A stretch of 64,000 nt of DNA from assembly GCA_020736575.1 (NCBI GenBank), contig JAGPYM010000011.1, positions 372,001-436,000 on the forward strand, in the 5' to 3' direction. This DNA is from Thelonectria olida (Eukaryota; Ascomycota; Sordariomycetes; Hypocreales; Nectriaceae). Positions 57,167 to 64,000 of this stretch are shown here, in pieces (within the stretch, counting starts at the first letter, position 1; each line of letters begins with the position of its first letter). A model generated the notes under the pieces. It was not told the DNA's origin. It did not search any database and saw only the letters and a program-made list of their open reading frames with translations. The translations under genes were made by a program, and so were the position numbers.

Positions 57167-58078
57167 ATGTTATCCATCAAGTATCACGCCTCCTACTGGG
57201 CCGTCTCTGCCGTCTCAGCCGCGTTGTACCATGCGCTCACTGAAAAGCTAGGCTTGGATGAGGCCAACTTCAAGCTTGCTCTTGGTCCTTTGATTATTTA
57301 TGCAATCTACTTACTCTGGCGAGGGCCTTATCAAGACCCTCGTCCCCTACGGCTGGATGCTGGCTGTCTGGCATTCATCGGGTGTCTAAGCGTGTCTTTG
57401 GGCTCCGTTGCAGGGGACTTTTGGCTGCCTTGTCCCAACTTCAAACCCGCCAAAGGGCTGATTCATACTATTCTAAGCTTTTCTGCGCTTGGCATGCTGG
57501 AGCCTATCAGGCAAAATGTGAGTGGGCTTCATTCCAAGAAGTGATAAGCAACCGACTGACTCGCTATAGCGGAACGATATTGAACTCATCAGTATGATGT
57601 ATCTGATAGGTTATCCTCGTATTGAGTTTTACCAACCTTGGCGCTCTCATACGCTTGGGTATCTCAGCTGCCATATGGGTTTCTACGCCATTTATATGGC
57701 TATAATCTCAGTAATAGACTTCGGTCTCAGATACGCCTACAGTCCTCAAGTGTCCTGTTGGTCCATTGCCGAGGGCCATCGCCAGGACATCTGCTCCCAT
57801 TTTGGTAGTGCGTTGATATTGATATTCCTAGCGATTCCATTCTCAGATATGGCAGAGACGGTACGACACTCTAAAGCCCCCTTTAAAAATGAAGGATGTC
57901 TGGCCGCTAACTTATTCATCAGTTGCTCTATTCGATTCTTCGCCGTACCTTTCCAAAACGGGTTCCCGACCCAGGGCCACTTGTTGCCCTACAACGCTGT
58001 CGGTGGCGTCCATTTCAACATCACACGGCTCCGACCTCATTACTTTTGTGGATATTTCAGTTTATCCTCTGGATGTAG
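57167..58078 (+). CDS. Possible polytopic membrane protein, model uncertain
   Basis: Proposed exons are 57167-57517, 57570-57860 and 57923-58078, giving about 265 residues. Intron 1 (52 nt, GTGAGT...ACTGAC...ATAG) is well supported. Intron 2 (GTACGA...GCTAAC...ATCAG) has a good branch point but a weak donor. If it is retained, the frame continues to 58112. The first two exons encode several hydrophobic segments ('ALGPLIIYAIYLLW', 'AGCLAFIGCLSVSLGSVAG', 'LSCHMGFYAIYMAIISVID', 'FGSALILIFLAIPFSD'). The overall look is that of a small multi-pass membrane protein, but I do not recognise the family. The C-terminal exon is unconvincing in every frame, so the gene may be truncated or decayed. Confidence 0.5.
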
Positions 58079-59054
58079 TCTTGTTGAACTGGCCTCTGAA
58101 GATTCATCTTGATTGTTAGATCAGAGTTCTCTAGGCAAATTGTTTTGCCCGGATCATGACTTTTCATCACTATCACGATATCTAACAGGGGATCAGCGAT
58201 TCTTCCGCAGCTTAATCATATCACGAGTTCTTACTTCTCCGCCCGAACCCATCAATATCATAAATTCTACCATAGAACGACTAGCGTCAATGACTGATAA
58301 TAGTGGACCATCAAGCACAACGAGCTCATCCTGGCGAGCGTGTGCAAGAGGCATGTCAAGTTTCTTCATTCCGCGTCGCAGCGAATGCTCTTGACGATAC
58401 ACAAGACGCCATGTTCCCCAGGCATTTAGGTCGCTTAACGGTCTTAGAGGCTCTTCTCCAGGAAGATGCTAAAGTTGAGGTTGAAGGGTCCAGCCAGCCT
58501 CTCCAATACAAGCCTCCATCGGCCATGCCTGGCTCTAGCAAGCCGCTGTGTGACATTCGTCGAAAGGCCCTTAGCCAGCCCGGCTTGGCTCAACCAGGAC
58601 ATCCAGGCGATGTATGCAGCATCGGGTCCGCAAGGCAACGGACAAGGTCCGCCGGGCGGTGTTCAACAAGGAGGTTTCACTCCGAACACTGTTCCGGGCC
58701 AGACGTGGACGGGAGTTGGAGGCCAGGGCGGACAGTAGCAGTTTTCTAGCCTAGAATAGATGTCATGCGTATTTTGTCCCGGTTAGAATTGGCAAAGAAT
58801 TAGTAGAGGATGTCTCCAGACAGTAGGAGAGCGGTGTCATTAGAAAACCAAACTTCAATGTCCTTGGGTATAGGGAACCGCTGCTTTTGGGAGTGAGGTT
58901 AGAACGAGGGGAGGATCAGGATATGACGAGTATTGGATGTCTTGGGGATAGCATTTTTGGAATAAAGTCAATTGAGTCGCTCAGCTAATAGAAATATGAT
59001 CTCCCCTCCGCATTACTGGCAGCAGTCGTTATCCCTCGGCATGTACAAGGCCTG
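58079..59054. other. Region with coding-like fragments, no complete gene
   Basis: Two plus-strand stretches look protein-coding but do not join into a gene: 58304-58428 ('TIKHNELILASVCKRHVKFL') and 58610-58738 ('MYAASGPQGNGQGPPGGVQQ' to a Gly/Gln-rich end with TAG at 58736-58738). They lie in different frames with no clear intron. They may be exons of a missed gene or remnants of a decayed one. After 58740 only A/T-richer non-coding sequence is seen. Confidence 0.4.
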
Positions 59055-60935
59055 CTATCCCGTCTTGGCCCCAGCCGTCGTCTCCTCTACGACCACATCA
59101 TTAGAATTGTGGTCGGAGCTGTTCTCCCGAACGGGCATGGTATGCTTCTTGGCCGTGACACCCGACAGACCGTAGATGACGATGCTGGTAATGCCGATAA
59201 CGGCGGAAATCACAGAGAAGACGAGCGCCACGATTCCTCGCGTGGTGAAGCCGTCAGGGATGAAGCCCGGCTGCGCGTTTTGCCCGGCAAGATCAAAGTA
59301 GTCCTCGGTGTTGGCGGCCGCGTTGCCCTTGTACGGAACGCCGGCCGCCTCGCACACGTCGTAGTGCGCCTGCGGGATCGTGACCTTCTCCTGGATCTGC
59401 TTGGGCGCCTCGATCAGCAGCATGGCCAGGCCCGACGACAGGTGCCAGTCGATGTGGCAGTGGAAAATCCACACGCCCGGGTTGTCGGCGACGAAGCGGA
59501 TGACAAAGTAGCCCTGCGCCGGCAGGACAAACGTGTCGCGGCGGGCGGGGTACTTGGGAAAGGCGCTGTGGTTCCTGGGGTCGTAGGGCACGGGGTCGCC
59601 GTTGAGGTAGTCGTAGAAGTGCGGGCCGTAGCCGGGCGCGCGGTCGATCATCTGGAACGTGTGGCCGTGGAGGTGGAAGGGGTGGGTGCCGCTGTCGGCG
59701 TTGTTGACGACGATCTGGACGACTTGGTTGTGCTCGAGGACCTGCGAATGCGTGAAGTCGCCGTAGATGGAGGCGTTGCCGGCAGACTCGCCCGAGGACA
59801 TGACGGTGTACAGGGCCGGGACCTTGGGGGGCGTGTAGGTGATATTGTCGAGGAAGGCGTAGTTGTAGCCTGTCATTAAGTTCTGCATGATGACGGTGAC
59901 GTTGATTTCCACGTCTGGGTCGGGGAGCAATTCCTGCTTGTCGTACGGCACGAGATTGAAGTCATCGTACGGGTCAAGTCCAGTGCTATCGGCAACAGTA
60001 ATGACGGCCTCGGGGTGATCTGCATGCTTGTCGTACTCGAGCCAATTGGTATTGTTCAGCTTGAGGTCAGCAGGGATAGTGTCAAGAAGAGTCGAGTCAG
60101 CCACCGTGACAATGGGGTAATTCTTCTTGGTTGAGTTCTTGGTGGTAAGGAGGAGGGCATATCGCTGCGCAGTCGACAAGTAGACCATGCTTGCCTCCTG
60201 CGGCTCGACATAGACGCCGTCAATCTCGACAATCTTGAAGGAGTGGTCTTCAATGTAGAAATACTGGCCGACAAAGGCACCAATGTTGATCAGTCGGATC
60301 AAGTAGGTCGTGTTTGGCTTGACGGTAATGTTGGAGTTTTGCGTGTCGTTCAGCAAGAACGAGCCGGGGATAGGCTCGGCGCCAGACGGGTTGTACAGCG
60401 ACATGAACTCGGCGGCGAGATCTTCGACGAGCTCGTGGTACCAGTCAGTCATGGTAAGGACGAGCTCCTCGTCGTAATCGTCGTTGAAGTAGGCATCCTT
60501 GTCGTGCACGATCAAGGCTTGACGGTAGCCGTCGGGATAGCAATAATCGGTATGGCAGTGGTACCAGTACGTTCCAGCTTGGTTGATGGTGAAGTTGTAG
60601 GTGATGGACTGGCCGGGAACAACAGGGCACTGGGTGACCATGGACGGGCCGTCCATTTCGTTCGTTCCGTTCTGGAACATGCCGTGCCAGTGGATTGAGG
60701 CCGACTTGTCCTCGAGGTCATTGTGCATTGTCACGACCAGACGGTCGCCCTTGTCGACTTCAATGACCGGCAGTGGCCATTGGCCGTTGATGCCGACGAC
60801 CTTGCGCTCTTGGAGGCCATCGGGATTGGCCTGGACCCATGATACATGGAAGTCGTGGGTGACGGTTTTGGCTTCGCAGTAGATGGCCGCGAGAGCCAGG
60901 AGGAAGAGATAACCGAGCTGGTGTAGCCTGGCCAT
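59055..60935 (-). CDS. Fet3-type multicopper ferroxidase
   Basis: This intronless gene encodes 626 residues starting at ATG 60935; an in-frame TTG further upstream was ignored. The enzyme oxidises Fe(II) to Fe(III) at the cell surface for uptake by the partner permease. A signal peptide (residues 1-21) is followed by three cupredoxin domains. Copper motifs are 'HWHGMFQNG', 'WYHCHTDYC', 'HPFHLHGHTF' and 'HCHIDWHLSSGLAMLL', with Leu as the axial residue of the type 1 site. Fet3-like iron-site features are present: Glu in 'GAEPIP' and Tyr in 'ITYTPPKVP'. A C-terminal membrane segment ('GIVALVFSVISAVIGITSIV') anchors the catalytic ectodomain, and a short cytosolic tail follows. These features distinguish it from laccases. 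It is transcribed divergently from the iron permease at 61968, the usual arrangement of reductive iron assimilation in fungi. Confidence 0.96.
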   Translation of the reverse strand: MARLHQLGYLFLLALAAIYCEAKTVTHDFHVSWVQANPDGLQERKVVGINGQWPLPVIEVDKGDRLVVTMHNDLEDKSASIHWHGMFQNGTNEMDGPSMVTQCPVVPGQSITYNFTINQAGTYWYHCHTDYCYPDGYRQALIVHDKDAYFNDDYDEELVLTMTDWYHELVEDLAAEFMSLYNPSGAEPIPGSFLLNDTQNSNITVKPNTTYLIRLINIGAFVGQYFYIEDHSFKIVEIDGVYVEPQEASMVYLSTAQRYALLLTTKNSTKKNYPIVTVADSTLLDTIPADLKLNNTNWLEYDKHADHPEAVITVADSTGLDPYDDFNLVPYDKQELLPDPDVEINVTVIMQNLMTGYNYAFLDNITYTPPKVPALYTVMSSGESAGNASIYGDFTHSQVLEHNQVVQIVVNNADSGTHPFHLHGHTFQMIDRAPGYGPHFYDYLNGDPVPYDPRNHSAFPKYPARRDTFVLPAQGYFVIRFVADNPGVWIFHCHIDWHLSSGLAMLLIEAPKQIQEKVTIPQAHYDVCEAAGVPYKGNAAANTEDYFDLAGQNAQPGFIPDGFTTRGIVALVFSVISAVIGITSIVIYGLSGVTAKKHTMPVRENSSDHNSNDVVVEETTAGAKTG

Positions 60936-61447
60936 CTTTCCAGGGCTGTGGAAGAATTGGAATGGGTCAATTCTTGGAGAGAAGGCCAATGGTAAAATAG
61001 AAGGCACCGTAGAATGCGAATGGGAACGACCAGTTTGTCTCACGCCAGGCGCTGCAGTGATATGTCGGACGGGAAGACGCAAGCTCCAGCTAGACGGATG
61101 CAAAGGGTCCGTCTCTCATATCCACCAGATCGAATGGAGTGCAGCACCCGGGGGAAAATGTAATTGTAAGCTTGAATTTCATCTAAATTTTCAGTTCCAA
61201 CCCTCCCTCGGGCAGGCGTTAATAAGACGATTTGAACCCTGCACCCAAATCCCAACTGGTAACCAACAGCGATTCTTATTCCCTCATGAATCGCTCAATG
61301 TCATCCCACTCCAGCCAGCTGGTTTCGAGTATCCTCACAGTCGAGTGGGCTCTAATGCGTCGATGGACGATCCGAACAGCCGTGAGCTGAGGGTCCGGCA
61401 CACGCTCTGCCGTGCAGCTGTGGAGATTATTCCCGCTGGTTATCTAT

Positions 61448-61456
61448 ATCTGATAA
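61448..61456 (+). promoter_or_regulatory. SreA-type iron GATA site (ATCTGATAA)
   Basis: This is an exact match to ATCWGATAA. It lies 513 bases upstream of the ferroxidase ATG and 512 upstream of the permease ATG, nearly at the midpoint. A near match (ATCTGATCA) follows 12 bases downstream. Confidence 0.65.
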
Positions 61457-61708
61457 TCTCGTTGGTATATCTGATCATCTAAGTGGAGGCATTCGGATCA
61501 AATTGCCGGGCGACGCAGCCAACACGGACGGATAAAACGGCACTGAGGCGTAGCGTCCCGTCCAAGGGCGCCTCACACACGCGGGCGAGGACCAATACGA
61601 GGCCATTGAGAGACCAAAAAACCTTTTCTTGCAGGTACCGGTGGAGTGGGAGCAGGGATCGTTTGCCTTTCAAGCTTCTCACGCGTGGGTGGCTTGGTGT
61701 GGTGGTTG

Positions 61709-61724
61709 ATCTGATATCTGATAA
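61709..61724 (+). promoter_or_regulatory. Overlapping pair of SreA-type GATA sites
   Basis: The sequence reads ATCTGATATCTGATAA. The first half (ATCTGATAT) matches eight of nine consensus bases and the second (ATCTGATAA) is exact; they share two bases. The tandem lies 244 bases upstream of the permease start codon. Spacing suggests that two factors, or two zinc fingers of one factor, could bind. Confidence 0.65.
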
Positions 61725-61967
61725 CTATGAAGCCAACCTTTTTAAGCTGCACCAACCGACCCGAGGAAGACGGAATGAGAACCGCTCCGCGTTGCGCGCC
61801 GATTCCATTGGATTTGTGCTCGTGTCTTTGCCACCCTCGATTCGGAGATCCAAAAGAAGCCATCTGTGCCAGTCTTGCGAGATAGGCAACCCACCTGTTT
61901 CTCTTTTCGTCTCCTCTCAATTGATAAATCTCCTGGCCCTGGAGCAAAGGGCCCTCGACAATACATC

Positions 61968-63074
61968 ATGGCAAAGAACGTCTTCGCCGTCCAAGTCTTC
62001 TTCATCGTCTTTCGAGAATGTCTCGAGGCCGTCATCATCGTCTCGGTCCTCCTGTCGTTTCTCAAGCAGACACTCGGAGGACCCGGCCAAGACCAAGCAA
62101 TCTACAAACGCCTGAGAAAGCAAGTCTGGGTCGGCGCCCTCTCCGGCATCTTCATCTGTTTCATCATCGGAGGAGCGTTCATCGGCGTCTTCTACGGTCT
62201 CGGGAAAGACATTTGGGCCAAGTCTGAGGACCTCTGGGAAGGCATCTTCTACTTGATCGCCACAATCATCATTACCATCATGGGCCTCGCTTTGCTCCGC
62301 ATCAACAAGATGCAGGACAAGTGGAAGGTCAAGATTGCGCAAGCTCTCAATGAGAAGCACAGCGCCACCAAGAAGGGCTGGCTGGGCAATTGGTCGCGCA
62401 GGCACGTCATGTTCATTCTGCCCTTCATCACGACTCTTCGTGAAGGTGTCGAGGCCGTTGTCTTTGTCGGCGGCGTCTCGCTGGGCCTGCCAGCCGCTTC
62501 CTTTCCTCTTCCCGTCGTCTGCGGCGCACTTGCCGGTCTCATCGTCGGCTTCCTAATCTATCGCGGAGGAAACATCATGTCGATCCAGATCTTCTTGATC
62601 GCATCTACCAGCGTCTTGTACCTCATGGCGGCCGGAATGTTCTCCAAGGCCGTTTGGTTCCTCCAATACCATCACTTCGCGGCCAAGGTCGGTTCCGACG
62701 TTGCCGAGGCGGGCAACGGGCCTGGATCTTACGACATCAGGGAGACTGTCTGGCACGTCAACTGCTGCAATCCCGAGACGGACAACGGTTGGGACGTCTT
62801 CAACGCCATTCTGGGCTGGCAGAACACGGCCACGTACGGCTCCGTCATCTCGTACAACGTTTACTGGCTTGCGCTCGTCCTTGCTATCTGCTGCCTGATG
62901 CACGAGGAGCGCACCGGCGCATTGCCTTTCCGAGAGCCCGTCTTGAAGACTCTTGAGATGGTCCCCGGGATGCGCGGATACGTCAAGCGTAAGCGTGAAG
63001 CTGCGAACCAGGATGCGGATGAGATGTTCCGCCAGGCTCAGCAGCAGACGACTGTCCACCATGATGTTCTATGA
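61968..63074 (+). CDS. Ftr1-type high-affinity iron permease
   Basis: This intronless gene encodes 368 residues. The protein is a plasma-membrane permease that takes up Fe(III) produced by its ferroxidase partner. Two REXXE iron-binding motifs are intact: Arg16-Glu20 in 'FRECLEAV' and Arg158-Glu162 in 'TLREGVEAV'. About seven membrane helices are visible, including 'IFICFIIGGAFIGVFYGLG', 'LIATIIITIMGLALLRI' and 'VYWLALVLAICCLM'. The extracellular loop before the last helix is Cys/Asn-rich ('VNCCNPETDNGWDVF'), as usual for the family. The C-terminal tail is charged and Gln-rich. Length and motif spacing match S. cerevisiae Ftr1 and Aspergillus FtrA. Divergent pairing with the ferroxidase and the shared GATA sites make the assignment firm. 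The first ATG giving the canonical 'MAKNVFAVQVFF' start was chosen. Confidence 0.97.
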   Translation: MAKNVFAVQVFFIVFRECLEAVIIVSVLLSFLKQTLGGPGQDQAIYKRLRKQVWVGALSGIFICFIIGGAFIGVFYGLGKDIWAKSEDLWEGIFYLIATIIITIMGLALLRINKMQDKWKVKIAQALNEKHSATKKGWLGNWSRRHVMFILPFITTLREGVEAVVFVGGVSLGLPAASFPLPVVCGALAGLIVGFLIYRGGNIMSIQIFLIASTSVLYLMAAGMFSKAVWFLQYHHFAAKVGSDVAEAGNGPGSYDIRETVWHVNCCNPETDNGWDVFNAILGWQNTATYGSVISYNVYWLALVLAICCLMHEERTGALPFREPVLKTLEMVPGMRGYVKRKREAANQDADEMFRQAQQQTTVHHDVL

Positions 63075-64000
63075 GTGCTTCGATCTATCATACCGGACTG
63101 AGTTCTGTTATCACGAGATTCTACGGGCGAAGTTGGAAAAACTTGGTAGCCTCTAGCAGTGACGTGTTGGCGAATTGGTTATGGAATCATGATAATCATC
63201 ACCCCTGCCAACACAGGAGCTGATATGAGTTGCTAAGACTAGAAATATGAGGGAGATAGCAAAAGCCGAGAGCTGAGGAAGTGGCAATAATTGAAATGAT
63301 CCAATTGGGGAGTAGTTGAATATAGATAGACCTCCCATACTGCGGAATTGTACCATTCATTGATATTGGTTGCTCCACCCATACCAAAATACCGGTCCAT
63401 AAGGCGGAATCACTGTAACACTCTCTTGGTCAAGACTTGGACCCTTGAGGACCTGATGGGTCACGCATGTGCGTTTGATCGCCCTGGCATCGCTCCATCG
63501 CTCCATGCAGCCACTCATCCAGCCCCCCATATGCTAGTTTCAACCCTCACGAACGGGAGACCAAATCGGGCCACTCGTGAAGGACTCGAGGTTTGTCGTT
63601 GGTAAGACCCTGTTGGGCGGGCGATCAATAGTTCAGAACTCGGCACCGTTGTGCCGTTGCGTGGGTTTATCGAGGGCGAAATGGAAGCGAGGGCCCGAAG
63701 AGTCATTATGACGTGGAATTGGAAGTCGAACCATTTCTGCTGGGTAAATAGCAAGCAAGATGAAAAGATCAATCATATGAGTTAGAATCTCCGTCATATT
63801 TCCCTTTTCACTTCGATCAGGAGCACTATGGTACTGAGAAGCAACGGATTCTTTCGTTCATCTAAGCAAGGGAATCTGTCATAATTCGCCCGTAGTGAGA
63901 CATCAAGGTGGTAATTTTGATATTTGCTCTCTTTTTCTTCTCTCCTCAAGGATGTATTGTGAACATTATCACCATCCTTTCAGTTGTGCGGTACCTCAAT
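63075..64000. other. Right-edge region, nothing recognised
   Basis: This covers the 3' flank of the iron permease to the window end. Only short frames with no recognisable features are seen on either strand. Any gene that starts here would continue beyond the window. Confidence 0.5.

Larger units (their letters stand above)
60936..61967. promoter_or_regulatory. Shared divergent promoter of the iron-uptake pair
   Basis: This 1032-bp region separates the two start codons of the ferroxidase and permease genes. It contains two exact ATCTGATAA sequences at 61448-61456 and 61716-61724. Two near matches are ATCTGATAT at 61709-61717, overlapping the second exact site, and ATCTGATCA at 61469-61477. 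The ATCWGATAA consensus is bound by SreA/Urbs1-type GATA repressors, which switch off reductive iron uptake when iron is plentiful. Coordinated iron repression of both genes is therefore predicted. Confidence 0.75.

Noticed and set aside
59109..59879. 256-codon plus-strand frame opposite the ferroxidase gene
   Set aside because: Val/Gly/Arg-rich composition is typical of antisense to a GC-biased gene, and the sense frame has all the copper ligands.

Overview
The window is nuclear DNA of a filamentous ascomycete, most likely a Sordariomycete. Genes are split by short introns (mostly 48-65 nt) with GTRNGT donors, CTRAC-type branch points and YAG acceptors. There is a Zn2Cys6 regulator, a Fet3/Ftr1-type iron pair, a fungal NACHT-ankyrin receptor and a eukaryotic tRNA-Asn. 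No rRNA, CRISPR array, transposase or reverse transcriptase was recognised. Exon structures were read by eye from splice signals, frame continuity and protein continuity.

Layout. 1-14.2 kb holds a coiled-coil protein (+), tRNA-Asn (-), a secreted beta-helix protein (-), a PhyH-type dioxygenase (+), a METTL16-like RNA methyltransferase (-), a small membrane protein (-) and an unrecognised 301-aa protein (-) with a 14-nt tandem repeat just upstream of its start codon. 15.8-18.3 kb holds a DUF4140/DUF4139 protein with an internal polyglutamine tract. 20.2-27.0 kb holds a 2134-residue NLR-like receptor on the minus strand: alpha/beta-hydrolase, NACHT, about 20 ankyrin repeats and a ZZ-like zinc finger. 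29.3-31.0 kb holds cytosolic seryl-tRNA synthetase.

A gene-poor 4.7-kb stretch then leads to a Zn2Cys6 transcription factor (35.6-39.0 kb) with unusually long introns of 934 and 372 nt. A further 3.3-kb gap precedes a JEN-type carboxylate transporter (42.3-44.0 kb). 45.7-50.3 kb holds a second ankyrin protein, with a signal peptide and membrane segments at its N-terminus. Next come an Ecm33-like GPI wall protein, a GFA-domain gene with an apparent 1-nt frameshift, an intronless TPR protein and a poorly supported membrane-protein gene. The right end holds a divergent ferroxidase/iron-permease pair.

The clearest functional unit is the iron pair at 59.1-63.1 kb. Its shared 1-kb promoter carries two exact ATCTGATAA sites, the consensus of SreA-type iron repressors, plus two near matches. 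The two ankyrin proteins are the best candidates for self/non-self or environmental sensing. The other genes look like ordinary scattered fungal genes, not a biosynthetic cluster.
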